Positions 1 to 7,428 of a DNA stretch of 26,443 bases are shown here, piece by piece. Under the pieces are notes generated by a model. That model did no database searches. It was not told where the DNA came from and saw nothing but the letters and a program-made list of their open reading frames with translations. The first letter of the stretch is position 1; each line of letters starts with the position of its first letter. Source of the stretch: a virus; IMG/VR virus record IMGVR_UViG_3300014501_000060, positions 1 to 26,443 of that record. One strand, given 5' to 3'. Both the position numbers and the translations under genes were made by a program.

Positions 1-346
1 CGAGGCATGAACCGGCGCTCTGTGCGGCCTGGCCTATCGCTGCAATCGTCGTACCGGCGGCGTCTGGAACGCCGTCCACAGTTTTCTCAAACGCATAAGT
101 GAAGCTGCCGGAAAGTTTTGTTTGAAGGCTGAGTAAATAAGCGATGGCGAAAGCTGCGGAATAACCACCGCACTCCGGGGACAAGCCCTGCATGAGAATC
201 GGCGTGCTGAAGAATGCAGGATCGTCGTAGGGCGGCTGCGTGGGGACGGGAGCGGCGGACTGCCCGACGCGAAGTTCTTGCCCGGTTCGTTGGTACGGGA
301 TGACGCCGAGCTTCGGGGCAATTTTGTCGTGGTGGGCAAACTCCAT
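1..346 (-). CDS. Papain-like (C1-type) cysteine protease, 3' end cut off by window edge
   Basis: The frame is open from an ATG at 346 to the left edge (115 codons, no stop). Residues 53-67 read QG, then PECGGYSAAFA, which resembles the oxyanion Gln and catalytic Cys region of C1 peptidases (consensus QGxCGSCWAFA), making Cys59 the candidate nucleophile. The following SGSFTYAFEK and GTTIAAIGQAAQSAGSC match the usual C1 spacing, where a tyrosine-containing segment precedes a G-T-I helix and a Gly-x-Cys. The His and Asn of the triad would lie beyond the edge. No signal peptide is seen. It is the last gene of the late operon, after the fibre and holin-like genes, so it may help in lysis, cell-surface degradation or virion processing; this is inference. 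No Shine-Dalgarno site precedes the ATG, but a promoter-like element does (362-389). Confidence 0.7.
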   Translation of the reverse strand, partial: MEFAHHDKIAPKLGVIPYQRTGQELRVGQSAAPVPTQPPYDDPAFFSTPILMQGLSPECGGYSAAFAIAYLLSLQTKLSGSFTYAFEKTVDGVPDAAGTTIAAIGQAAQSAGSCL

Positions 347-361
347 TTGAGGGATGTTTTA

Positions 362-389
362 ATTGTGAATCATTAGCGGGAATCTGCAA
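362..389 (-). promoter_or_regulatory. Promoter-like element P1 upstream of the cysteine protease
   Basis: Read on the minus strand: TTGCAG (384-389), a 16-bp spacer beginning ATTCCCGCT, then CACAAT (362-367) continuing as TAAAAC. The arrangement matches the element at 6885-6913 (TTGCCAGAATCCCGCT...CATAGTTAAATC) more closely than a generic sigma-70 promoter would. It also shares the 11-mer TCCCCACTTGC with the element at 26300-26327. Promoter activity is inferred from position and similarity. Confidence 0.4.
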
Positions 390-406
390 GTGGGGACAAC
401 GTGTGG

Positions 407-982
407 TTATTTGAGTTCGGGCAGGTTCCGCGTTGTACTGCATTGGTGGATATCAACTTTGGCGTACGGAACAGTGAAAGTAAGGCAGAAAGGTGTCGTG
501 TACGGAGCACCCTCAAGATCCTCGTATTTGATGGTGCCCAACTCGACTGCCGTAGCTTTGTTGAGGGTTGCTTGGGCTGACGAGGATGGACAATCGACAA
601 GAACCCAGATTTCTGGCTGAAGATAGGGAAACGTGTCAGTCGGTGAGTCGGCTTCTTTGGGGTCCCAGATCGCGGGCGAATCGGGCGCGTCGATGGCGCT
701 CTTGCAGCTTACGCGAATATTTTTGGCGGAAGATTTACCAAAGTTTTTGATTCTAATTTTAATAAAAGGGGCCGGGGGCGGCGGGTCGTCCGGAGGTGAG
801 GCAACCAGTAACGGTCGTTCGTCATTCACTCGCGTTTTGTGCGCCTCCCAACTACTCCAGAACGCCGCGCCCGTGGCGACGACAGCAACAATGACACTCG
901 CGATTGTGACGAACAAGGTAGATCTTCCGAAGTCTTCCCTCACGGCCGGTGGAGGCTTGTGCTGGCCCTTGCCGTTCGTCAT
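407..982 (-). CDS. Membrane-anchored protein of unknown function
   Basis: 191 aa. A short polar N-terminus is followed by one strong hydrophobic segment (about residues 22-44), then WSSWEAHKTRVNDERPLL and a mostly beta-predicted domain. The RIKNFGKSSAKNIRVSC stretch is typical of a widespread family of small bacterial membrane proteins with one N-terminal anchor and an outer Ig-like domain (the 'RPxxx ... NxGKSxAxNV' type). Function is not known. It lies between the holin-like gene and the cysteine protease, where phages often carry lysis or superinfection genes. It reads more like a bacterial or moron gene than a virion protein. ATG at 982 has no clear Shine-Dalgarno site; a weak TTGAAT-17-TAATTT pair lies upstream. 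Confidence 0.75.
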   Translation of the reverse strand: MTNGKGQHKPPPAVREDFGRSTLFVTIASVIVAVVATGAAFWSSWEAHKTRVNDERPLLVASPPDDPPPPAPFIKIRIKNFGKSSAKNIRVSCKSAIDAPDSPAIWDPKEADSPTDTFPYLQPEIWVLVDCPSSSAQATLNKATAVELGTIKYEDLEGAPYTTPFCLTFTVPYAKVDIHQCSTTRNLPELK

Positions 983-1105
983 GGAGTAACAAATTAAGCG
1001 CTTTCGAGACGCAATTCAAGCACTCCCCTCCCCTGCTACCCACTCCCCCGCCGCGAAAACAAGGGAAAACGGGACCCGCACGGTAGGGGATAGGGGATTT
1101 AGTGA
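983..1105. other. Intergenic gap with polypyrimidine tract, no gene
   Basis: A 123-base gap. On the plus strand it holds a C-rich tract around 1021-1055 (CCCCTCCCCTG, then CCCACTCCCCCGCC). I see no open frame of note, no convincing hairpin followed by a T-run, and only a weak promoter-like pair close to 982 for the downstream gene. Confidence 0.5.
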
Positions 1106-1402
1106 CTACTTCGTGAACTTGAGAATGAGCGCGGCAACGGCCACGATCAGGGTGATGACATTTGCTATAACGAGAGTCAGCTTTGAAATGCCGATGTCCT
1201 TCCCTTTTGTTTCGGAAATCCAGTCTTCGGCATTGTTTAACCGTTCCTCAAGCTTCGCCGTGCGGCCGTTTGCATAAGCTTGCTTCTGGTCAATTGCGTC
1301 TAAGCGGCCTAACATTTTGCCGAGCGCAAACATGATCTGGCCGTGCTCTGAGGTCGGTGCGCCGGGCTGGGTTGGAAGTTTTGTTTCGTCGTCGGTGGGC
1401 AT
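1106..1402 (-). CDS. XhlA/holin-like small membrane protein
   Basis: 98 aa. A polar N-terminal third is followed by an amphipathic coiled-coil region with heptad-like leucines (about residues 25-65, containing LGRLDAIDQKQ and LEERLNNAEDW). A single C-terminal membrane segment (about 73-95) ends in a basic KFTK tail. This is the layout of haemolysin XhlA-type and related phage lysis accessory proteins, which work with a holin at the inner membrane. The position just after the tail fibre and before other lysis-type genes fits. No recognisable endolysin lies next to it unless the cysteine protease plays that part. No Shine-Dalgarno site is seen before the ATG. A structural coiled-coil membrane protein remains an alternative. 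Confidence 0.55.
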   Translation of the reverse strand: MPTDDETKLPTQPGAPTSEHGQIMFALGKMLGRLDAIDQKQAYANGRTAKLEERLNNAEDWISETKGKDIGISKLTLVIANVITLIVAVAALILKFTK

Positions 1403-1416
1403 GGATTCTTATTGGA

Positions 1417-2838
1417 TTAGCCGAATACCATCCAGTTCATACTTCCGATGGCAAAGCTGAAGCTTCCAGCGCTCACGCTTGCTGAGTAAACGATATCGAA
1501 TGTGGTGTTGGTGACATTTTGGACTGTCATACTTGAGGTTCCGGTGCCTCCCGAGGAACTTCCTGAGGCGCTGACCGAATTGGAACTTATCGTGATGGCA
1601 TTGACGACGCCTGACGCGCTGTTGATCTTCATGGAAATGCCGCCTTGCGGGTTGCCGTTCGTATCGAGGAAGATCCAACCGTAACCGGCTTCCGTCACGG
1701 AACCGGAACCCGATGGAATGGGGGCGTTCATGCCGCTAACGGTTGCCGTGATAAATTGCGGTCGTTTCCCAAGGCCGTGCGTGATGGTGTGAGTGACGGT
1801 CGGGGTTGCAGTCGTAAGCGTCGGCCCTGTGTCCGTACCGCTCGCCTCGGGTACGTTGAATGCAGCCCACTGCGGGTTTGCGCTCGCTCCTTGCGTTTGC
1901 AAATAAAATCCTGACGTGCCTGGTGCGAGCAAGACCCAATTCGAGCCATTGTAATAAAGAACATTTCCCTGCACCTCACTTCCCGGATCGAGTATGAAGA
2001 GGCCGCTTGCGACTTGTGACGCCGACGAGATGTAGGGCGGCGCTACGATCACGCGAACATCGTTGTAGATGTACCCCTGCCCTGATTGCTGATTTTCTAA
2101 ATCGAAAATCCCGGTCTCACCTACGACGTGGTACACCTCGCAGATAACGACTTTATTCGTTGGATAGGTGGGTGCTGAAGGGGTCACGCTTTCGGTGCCG
2201 GTTGTGACCGCGATCGTCCCGCTCGAATCGGCGGTCACGATGTCGATGCGTGGATGCGAGGCTGGCGCAGTGAATGTCGGGGTTGAACCGCCGGTGAAGA
2301 GCACGCGCGTCGTGCCGATGTAATACGTCCCGTCCTCGATGTAGAGCTCCATCGTCTGCGCCGTCCAGGTGCCCGAGGTCACCGTCATGCCGGTGATATT
2401 GAAACTCGTCTCGATATCGGCGAGGCCATTCACGTTCTTATTCAGCGAAAACGGCACGATGTTCGTTGAACTGCCCGGCCATGCCCAGCCGACATATTGC
2501 AAGAGCGATTGATTCGCCGATGATGCGGCAACTTGCGTTGAAGTCGTGAGATCGGGGCGGCGAAGGAAATTGACTAAGTTCGTCACAAAGGCGAGCGCTG
2601 AACCGCCGATGAGAACATTGTTCGCAGTTGAGCCGATTGTCGTGACGGCCGTGGCCGCGATCGTCGTTCCGTTGATGACAATGGGAACGACTTGACCGTT
2701 CGTTGGCTCGGTGCCGAGGGCAAGGACGCCGAGTTGCTGATGCGGCAAGAGGAAACCGCCGCCGCGCGCATCATCACGGCGGTCGTTGTTCTGTGATGCG
2801 AGGATATTCTGGCCGGGTCCGATCGGGCGGGATTTCAT
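1417..2838 (-). CDS. Tail fibre / receptor-binding protein
   Basis: 473 aa, rich in Ser, Thr, Gly and Asn with little charge, as in fibre proteins. An N-terminal region (about 1-100) probably attaches to the baseplate. A middle beta-rich region (about 130-260) contains ELYIEDGTYYIGTTRV and HPRIDIVTADSSGTIAVTTG, like the repeat and attachment modules of siphovirus fibres. The segment GNVLYYNGSNWVLLAPGT (about 290-310) is a common tail-fibre repeat signature. The C-terminal domain has THTITHGLGKRPQFITATV and ends in GSMNWMVFG, a typical fibre-tip ending. It follows the hub and baseplate genes, so it probably forms the distal receptor-binding part of the tail. ATG at 2838 begins 3 bp after the preceding gene's stop; no Shine-Dalgarno site. 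Confidence 0.75.
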   Translation of the reverse strand: MKSRPIGPGQNILASQNNDRRDDARGGGFLLPHQQLGVLALGTEPTNGQVVPIVINGTTIAATAVTTIGSTANNVLIGGSALAFVTNLVNFLRRPDLTTSTQVAASSANQSLLQYVGWAWPGSSTNIVPFSLNKNVNGLADIETSFNITGMTVTSGTWTAQTMELYIEDGTYYIGTTRVLFTGGSTPTFTAPASHPRIDIVTADSSGTIAVTTGTESVTPSAPTYPTNKVVICEVYHVVGETGIFDLENQQSGQGYIYNDVRVIVAPPYISSASQVASGLFILDPGSEVQGNVLYYNGSNWVLLAPGTSGFYLQTQGASANPQWAAFNVPEASGTDTGPTLTTATPTVTHTITHGLGKRPQFITATVSGMNAPIPSGSGSVTEAGYGWIFLDTNGNPQGGISMKINSASGVVNAITISSNSVSASGSSSGGTGTSSMTVQNVTNTTFDIVYSASVSAGSFSFAIGSMNWMVFG

Positions 2839-2840
2839 GG

Positions 2841-3395
2841 TTACGAATTAGCAATGGTTATGTCCACCTCCAACGTGGTGTCTACGCCGCTCGTCTTTAC
2901 GTACGGGGTACCGAAGAGAGCGTGGTTGAACATGTTTCCGCTTCCGATGGTCGAAGTGCCGGCAAAAAATGTCCCGCATTCGTAGTAGGTTGCGTTTGCA
3001 AGAACGGCGTCGGGGAAAAAGAATTGGACAGCAGCCGTCGTGAATGAATCATCAAAGGCATAGCTCACTGGCGCGCGGTTGGTCGGCGTCGTGAGTGCCG
3101 TATCAGTATTCGCTGGCGTTGTCGTTCCCGTCCCGATCTCGCCCCACTCGATGCCGAGAGGAAATGGGTTGGTTCCCGTGAAGCCACTGATGAGGTATTG
3201 AACCAAAATGTCGATGCCGTAGTTCGAGGTATCAACGATCAGGTTGTGGTCTTCAACCTCGATTTTCCCGTCTGCAAGGAGTTCGCGCGCCAATTCCGGC
3301 TTCCCCAGTTCCATGAGGGTTTGGTAACAATGCAAAGTCCCAGCCGGGTATGAGCGGATGATGACCTTGCCTGTGATTTTCAGTCCTTCGTGCAT
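2841..3395 (-). CDS. Baseplate or tail-tip structural protein
   Basis: 184 aa from ATG 3395. A TTG at 3419 would add eight residues; an in-frame TAG lies just upstream of it, so the start must be one of these two. The N-terminus (ITGKVIIRSYPAGTLHCYQTLMELG) is a small beta domain. The remainder contains WGEIGTGTTTPANTDTALTTPT, a pattern seen in many phage tail or baseplate proteins of unknown exact role in which a value is given relative to paired T/P repeats. It lies between the hub and the receptor-binding fibre, consistent with a connector at the tail tip. A TATAGT box ends about 25 bp before the ATG; neither start has a Shine-Dalgarno site. No enzymatic motif was recognised. Confidence 0.65.
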   Translation of the reverse strand: MHEGLKITGKVIIRSYPAGTLHCYQTLMELGKPELARELLADGKIEVEDHNLIVDTSNYGIDILVQYLISGFTGTNPFPLGIEWGEIGTGTTTPANTDTALTTPTNRAPVSYAFDDSFTTAAVQFFFPDAVLANATYYECGTFFAGTSTIGSGNMFNHALFGTPYVKTSGVDTTLEVDITIANS

Positions 3396-3415
3396 GGGGT
3401 CGGGCGGGTGGGGTT

Positions 3416-3487
3416 TCAATAACTATAAGACGAACCGCCGATGCTTACTATGTGCATAACGGCCGGTTGGCCTTTCATGAGATACAT
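3416..3487 (-). CDS. Possible 23-aa peptide between hub and baseplate genes
   Basis: A short frame ATG (3487) to TGA (3416-3418) encodes a 23-residue peptide ending IVSIGGSSYSY. It fills nearly the whole gap after the hub gene, and its stop overlaps the TTG candidate start of the next gene, as coupled phage genes do. Its ending SSYSY echoes the end of the upstream hub protein (GFSSYS). It has no Shine-Dalgarno site and is too short to judge by composition, so it may be chance. Confidence 0.25.
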   Translation of the reverse strand: MYLMKGQPAVMHIVSIGGSSYSY

Positions 3488-3492
3488 CAGTG

Positions 3493-4995
3493 TTACGAAT
3501 AGCTAGAAAATCCATAGCGCGGCTGTGCAGAAGTCGGGCCGTACTTGTAGGGACGAGTTGCGGAAGTCACAGTGATGGTATCGGTGAGTTCGAGGCTTTC
3601 GGCGGCGTCGGTCAGGCTTTCGGTCACGGTCGAATCGTCCACCGTTGTCTGCGACGCTTCTTGCTGCAGCACGGTCTGCATAAGGTCGGTGAAGGTTACG
3701 ACATCGGAGCCGATGCACTCGATTTGGTATTCGAGCATACCGTTCGCGCCTGGGGCATAGCCGACCGCCTCGATACGTTTGATGATGAGCTGCTCATCGA
3801 TTCCGAAGGCCGGGAGATTTACGGTGATCGCCTGCCCGATGGCGCATCCGGGGACGAGAGTATTGAACTTCACGTCATATACCGGGTGGCCGAACTGGAG
3901 TATCTGGGCCTTCGCGCGGGCTTGAGCCTCGGGAACGCTTAGTATCTTGGTATCTGTAATCACGCCCTGGTATTCGCCGAAGGTGGCGATACTCGTCGCG
4001 TCGGAAGCGTGAGCGACGATGGGAACTTTCGCGGTGCCAAAAACCTTCACGGTCTGCCCGCTTGATGGTGCGCCGGCGGTGAACTGAATCCAACGCTGCT
4101 GGTCGTTGTACATGACCTGGAAATCGGCGGGATCGTCTTGGTTCGCGATGCCAACGGTTTGGGCTACGCCGGCGAGGGTAACGGAAATAGGAACGGCCTC
4201 GAAGTCCGAGGCCGTGGGCGAATAGTAGGGGTACGAGACGCTGAAGAACTGCGTGACTCCGTCGGTGAGGAAGCTGTCGGCAGTGTTGGCCGCAGTGAAC
4301 GTCTTCGGATACGTGCCGCCGATCACGAATACCGAGTTCTGCATGTTGGTGAGATTCAGATCAACATCAAGCGAACTCCATTCAATTTCGCCAGAGGTAC
4401 TATCCACCGATATGGGGGCCATGCCGCCCTCGCCGGCGCCATCGTCAACATCACCCAAAAAGAAATGGATATCCTTGTTGGGGTCGATGTACCAATCCCA
4501 TCCGATCAGGTTTGCAAGCGACTGGAGCGCCTTGGATGGCTGCTGGTAGTTGAACTTGATTGAAGGGATGAGGAAATTTGCATACTGGACGTGGTTGGTC
4601 GTGAAGCCCTTCGCGCCGCCGGGGTCCGCGAGTGCGACGATATCGAGAACGATGTCATGCGGATCGAGTTGGGAGTAATTGTTCCTTATCAGAATGCCGT
4701 TAAATAAATATCCCCAATCCGTGCACGTGATCTGCCACGTGAGCATCAGGCCTTCGACCGTCGCTTCGGTTTCCGTGACGGTACCCGCCCAGATGAGGCC
4801 GGTCGAATCGTAAAGCTCAATTGTGTCGCCCACGACGGGAACCGTGACACCACTCAGGTTAGCTCCGTTCTGCCGGACGTTGAATTTGCCGGTGCCAACG
4901 TCCTTGGTCAGTTGCGAAACGAAGTCGATAGTTTTCCAGTCAACGCTCGACGATATGTCGCTGCCGTTATCGAGGATTCGTATGGGATTGGACAT
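3493..4995 (-). CDS. Baseplate hub / tail protein (Tal- or gp27-like)
   Basis: 500 aa. The N-terminal part (IRILDNGSDISSSVDWKTIDF ... VGDTIELYDSTGLIWAGTVTETE, about 1-75) resembles the first beta domain of phage hub proteins, which contact the tail tube. The middle has an LQSLANLIGWDWYIDPNKDIHFF motif (about 155-180), typical of hub proteins in the gp27/gp44/Tal group. Later, ARAKAQILQFGHPVYDVKFNT and GQAITVNLPAFGID (about 360-405) match the repeated 'A..IL..G.P...F.T....GQ.I.VN' signature of this class. The C-terminal 80 residues are Ser/Thr-rich. It would cap the tail tube and carry the fibres. Start ATG 4995 overlaps the tape measure stop as TAATG, so translation is probably coupled. No peptidoglycan hydrolase domain is evident. 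Confidence 0.8.
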   Translation of the reverse strand: MSNPIRILDNGSDISSSVDWKTIDFVSQLTKDVGTGKFNVRQNGANLSGVTVPVVGDTIELYDSTGLIWAGTVTETEATVEGLMLTWQITCTDWGYLFNGILIRNNYSQLDPHDIVLDIVALADPGGAKGFTTNHVQYANFLIPSIKFNYQQPSKALQSLANLIGWDWYIDPNKDIHFFLGDVDDGAGEGGMAPISVDSTSGEIEWSSLDVDLNLTNMQNSVFVIGGTYPKTFTAANTADSFLTDGVTQFFSVSYPYYSPTASDFEAVPISVTLAGVAQTVGIANQDDPADFQVMYNDQQRWIQFTAGAPSSGQTVKVFGTAKVPIVAHASDATSIATFGEYQGVITDTKILSVPEAQARAKAQILQFGHPVYDVKFNTLVPGCAIGQAITVNLPAFGIDEQLIIKRIEAVGYAPGANGMLEYQIECIGSDVVTFTDLMQTVLQQEASQTTVDDSTVTESLTDAAESLELTDTITVTSATRPYKYGPTSAQPRYGFSSYS

Positions 4996-6701
4996 TAAAG
5001 CGCGTAATTCGTGACCTTTAACCCCCTGAGCACTTGCTTCGCAAGTTGCTGGGCAATCATGTTCGCGCCCTGGCTATCGAGATAATTCCCGCCTTGAATA
5101 TTAATCACGATCTGTTGACCGCCATATCCGCCCGCGCCGCTCGAAAGAGGAATGACCGCTTCGGGGCCGGATTCCCCGATGAGGGCGAGCGTCGGCTGCG
5201 TAACGAAGCCTCCCTCGGCAAGCATGGGAATATCGGGAATGTTGAAGCCGAGGTTGACGGCGGGGGTCCCGATCTTCGTTCCGGGTATCTGAATAGCGGG
5301 AATGGTGATGTGGATCGCATCGAGCGCGTTAATAAAGGCATTGATTGCGGAGATGACATAGTCCACGCCGGTCTTCACGGTGTTCTGAATGGTGGCCCAA
5401 ATGTTACTGATGAAGTTGCTGATGTAGTTCCAAATTGTCTCCGTGTCGGTCTTGATGAGATTCCAGTTGAAATAAACTGCCGCGGCCAGGGCAATAATGC
5501 CAAGCACGACAAGGCCGATCGGCGAAACAAGTGCAGCGATAACCACACCGACGGCCGCGACGACGGGCGTCACGGTGATAAGGGCAACGCCGACGAGTCC
5601 GACGAGAAGCAATAATCCGGCGATTGCTAAGGAACCTAAGACAATCGCGTCGGTGAGTTTCGGATGAGCCGCTGCCCACGCGGCTACGTCCTGGATAATC
5701 GGTTCGAGGTCTTTTGCCATTGTGTCGAGCAGCGGCAAGAGGTCGTTGCCGATCACGGTCCCAAGGGCTGTCATCTGGTTGCTCAACTGAGTAAGCGCCG
5801 CGCCGGGAGCGCCCGCTGCTGCGGTAGCTACGCCGCCGATGGAATCCTGCAATGTTTTCAAAATAAGGGCGTCGGCTCCGGCATTGTCGCCAACCTTCGC
5901 CATGTTCTGGATCATGGTCACCGTCGCCGCCGGGAAGTCTATATTGCCCTGGCGGATGAGCTGATTCAATCCGGCGACGGGGTCGGTAAGGGCGTTCGTG
6001 AGCATCCGGGTCGCATTTGGAAGATCGCTGCCCATCTTGGTCGCCAGGTCAGCGGCCATCAATGTCACGTTTTGGTAGGAGCCTTGAAGTTGCGAGTGAC
6101 TCAAAATGAGGGCCTCGGACGAGAGCACATCCTGTTGTGAAAAGAGGGTCGTGGCCTGCACTTGCTGCGCGTACGCTTGGATCTGGGAGAGCGGGATGGC
6201 TGAACCGGTGTCTTTGAGTATTTGTACGATCTGCGCGGAGGTTTCATCCCAATCCGCTGCGGAGGAAACAGCGTCGCCTATGGCGTTCTTGAGAGCGAGG
6301 AATGCGATACCGGCAATCGCTGCGACGCCGGCATATGCGCCTGCGGAAGTTGTAGCGGCTTCTTCACCGGATGCTGCGATAGTCGCGTTCGCTTCCGCGA
6401 TCGTGGCGGACGCCTCCTGCGCGGAGATGCCCTCGGATGCCATGAGTTCGATGATCTCGTCGGAGCTTTGTTGGGCGATTTCCGCCGCGAGCGCAAAAGA
6501 CTGCTCTTGGGTAAGCAGTGCGTTTTCTATCTCTCCCGTGGTCTCATTGACCTGTAACCCGAACTCTTCGAAACTGGCACTCGCTGCTGACGTTGCCTCA
6601 GTAACGTCCTCTCCTAACGCGCTCGCGGCCTCGCCGACTTCGGCCATCGTAGCTGATGCTTCATCAACGGCAGATATGAGGATTTCGAGTTCGGATTCCA
6701 T
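4995..6701 (-). CDS. Tail tape measure protein
   Basis: 568 aa, predominantly helical. The first 130 residues are Ala/Glu/Ser-rich with heptad character and many ASATIAEA-type repeats. Then follow an AAIAGIAFLALKNAIG segment, a soluble helical region, and a block of strongly hydrophobic helices (about 350-415). The C-terminus has the tape measure signature LAEGGFVTQPTLALIGESGPEAVIPLS (about 495-521). It sets tail length and is ejected during DNA entry; the hydrophobic block may enter the host membrane. The size is short for a siphovirus, implying a short tail. It sits between the chaperone genes and the hub, as expected. No Shine-Dalgarno site precedes ATG 6701; the upstream 45-aa gene stops six bases before it. 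Confidence 0.92.
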   Translation of the reverse strand: MESELEILISAVDEASATMAEVGEAASALGEDVTEATSAASASFEEFGLQVNETTGEIENALLTQEQSFALAAEIAQQSSDEIIELMASEGISAQEASATIAEANATIAASGEEAATTSAGAYAGVAAIAGIAFLALKNAIGDAVSSAADWDETSAQIVQILKDTGSAIPLSQIQAYAQQVQATTLFSQQDVLSSEALILSHSQLQGSYQNVTLMAADLATKMGSDLPNATRMLTNALTDPVAGLNQLIRQGNIDFPAATVTMIQNMAKVGDNAGADALILKTLQDSIGGVATAAAGAPGAALTQLSNQMTALGTVIGNDLLPLLDTMAKDLEPIIQDVAAWAAAHPKLTDAIVLGSLAIAGLLLLVGLVGVALITVTPVVAAVGVVIAALVSPIGLVVLGIIALAAAVYFNWNLIKTDTETIWNYISNFISNIWATIQNTVKTGVDYVISAINAFINALDAIHITIPAIQIPGTKIGTPAVNLGFNIPDIPMLAEGGFVTQPTLALIGESGPEAVIPLSSGAGGYGGQQIVINIQGGNYLDSQGANMIAQQLAKQVLRGLKVTNYAL

Positions 6702-6707
6702 GGGTGA

Positions 6708-6845
6708 TTAGGACTTGAGGTATTTTTGCGCTGCTTGCGAGAGTGCCTCGCGTTGCTTGGCGCGATGAACTGCGCCGATGATGATGAACGCGAAAACGGC
6801 AATCGGAATGCCTGCAAAAACGAGCAGAATGAAAAATGTTTCCAT
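6708..6845 (-). CDS. 45-aa single-membrane-segment peptide upstream of tape measure
   Basis: An ATG at 6845 opens a 45-codon frame ending TAA at 6708-6710. The first 26 residues are almost wholly hydrophobic (METFFILLVFAGIPIAVFAF, then III), and the tail is basic and helical (VHRAKQREALSQAAQKYLKS). This is a classic small membrane protein with its C-terminus probably in the cytoplasm. It has its own promoter-like element (6885-6913) and ends six bases before the tape measure start, so it is the first gene of that transcript. The function is unknown. It could be a small holin-like or superinfection-exclusion peptide, or a membrane partner for tape measure insertion; these are guesses. Codon use resembles the neighbours, which supports it as real. 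Confidence 0.6.
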   Translation of the reverse strand: METFFILLVFAGIPIAVFAFIIIGAVHRAKQREALSQAAQKYLKS

Positions 6846-6848
6846 TGA

Positions 6849-6888
6849 TAGTTAAAGATTGGTTTCGACCTTTCGACCGATTTAACTA
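6849..6888 (-). repeat. Inverted repeat in the leader of the tape measure transcript
   Basis: TAGTTAAA (6849-6856) is matched by TTTAACTA (6881-6888), an 8-bp perfect inverted repeat. Further partial pairing occurs inside (TTGGT against ACCGA, with G-U in RNA). It spans the -10 region of the promoter-like element and the leader of the 45-aa gene, so it may be an operator or an RNA hairpin. No T-run follows it, so it is not an obvious terminator. Confidence 0.4.
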
Positions 6889-6913
6889 TGTGTCTGAAGC
6901 GGGATTCTGGCAA
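6885..6913 (-). promoter_or_regulatory. Promoter-like element P2 for the tape measure transcript
   Basis: Read on the minus strand: TTGCCA (6908-6913), a 17-bp spacer starting GAATCCCGCT, then CATAGT (6885-6890) continuing TAAATC. It lies directly after the chaperone extension's stop and 40 bp before the ATG at 6845. It matches element P1 over much of its length and shares the eight bases GTTAAATC with element P6 (18638-18670). Activity is inferred. Confidence 0.5.
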
Positions 6914-6915
6914 GG

Positions 6916-7134
6916 CTACGGCTTGCTTTCGTGCTTCGTCTCTTCGGCCTCGTTTTGGAGCATCGAGAGGAGCATCGTGACAAACCATTGCGGCTGATCG
7001 CAATACTCCTGCCAGGTCCAACCCATTTCTCGCGCGAGAATGGCCGCTTTCATCTGAGCCGGAAGGAAGGCGCGGCCGCGGGCGAAGAACGAGTGCCAGA
7101 GGTGATCTACTGACTCGTCTTCGCCGACGTAAAA
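6916..7134 (-). CDS. Frameshift extension of the tail assembly chaperone (gpGT-like C-terminal part)
   Basis: This reading frame is -1 relative to the upstream chaperone gene, overlaps its end and runs to TAG at 6916-6918. Translated from the overlap it reads VGEDESVDHLWHSFFARGR, then MKAAILAREMGWTWQEYCDQ, PQWFVTMLLSMLQNEAEE. The W-x-W-x-EY-x-x-QP-x-W ... Q-x-E-x-EE pattern is typical of the second part of siphovirus gpG/gpGT-type chaperones, made by ribosomal frameshift. The -1 frame has a stop at 7162-7164, so a slip must occur between there and 7107. The best candidate is GGATTTT with TTTT at 7131-7134, which is not a canonical heptamer. Alternatively an internal ATG at 7053 gives a separate 45-aa protein, without a Shine-Dalgarno site. 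The role would be to bind and fold the tape measure. Confidence 0.65.
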   Translation of the reverse strand, partial: FYVGEDESVDHLWHSFFARGRAFLPAQMKAAILAREMGWTWQEYCDQPQWFVTMLLSMLQNEAEETKHESKP

Positions 7135-7403
7135 TCCCCTTCGATAAGCTTCGCGATCTCCTTACTCAAAAAGACGTAATCGGGCAATGAGAGCGCCCGA
7201 AGGAGATTGGGGATGTCCTCTTTCACACCGTTGATTGAAACGACGGCGATGTCGAGGACTTTCTTAGCGAGCTGCTTCTTTGGCAACTCCTGCCCGTTCG
7301 GGGAATCGTTGATGTCAAGGAATTCTCCTGCGGTGATTGATTCCTTGAGTTCTGCATTGCCGCCGGACGGCAGGGTGACTGACTTGATTTTGATTTCTGA
7401 CAT
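7107..7403 (-). CDS. Tail assembly chaperone, short form (gpG-like)
   Basis: 98 aa. The sequence EIKIKSVTLPSGGNAELKES, then GEFLDINDS and a helical C-terminal half (KVLDIAVVSINGV ... LPDYVFLSKEIAKLIEGDF), is typical of the small gpG-like proteins encoded between tail tube and tape measure. These proteins coat the tape measure during tail assembly and are absent from the virion. The gene follows the tail tube gene by 25 bp and overlaps a -1 frame continuation (see 6916-7134), the normal arrangement for this function. No Shine-Dalgarno site is seen (CCTCACCACA before the ATG). Assignment rests on size, position and the frameshift layout rather than strong sequence identity. Confidence 0.7.
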   Translation of the reverse strand: MSEIKIKSVTLPSGGNAELKESITAGEFLDINDSPNGQELPKKQLAKKVLDIAVVSINGVKEDIPNLLRALSLPDYVFLSKEIAKLIEGDFTSAKTSQ

Positions 7404-7428
7404 TGTGGTGAGGGTTTAGGTTTATGTG

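Noticed and set aside
1060-1085. CGGGTCCCG followed by TTTT downstream of the holin-like gene
   Set aside because: The stem would be three or four pairs with too small a loop, too weak to be called a terminator.
6614-7021. Minus-strand 135-codon frame across the chaperone/tape measure gap
   Set aside because: It crosses the promoter, the 45-aa gene and the tape measure start in another frame, and is Arg/Ser/Pro-rich; the -1 chaperone extension in the same region has the expected motifs.
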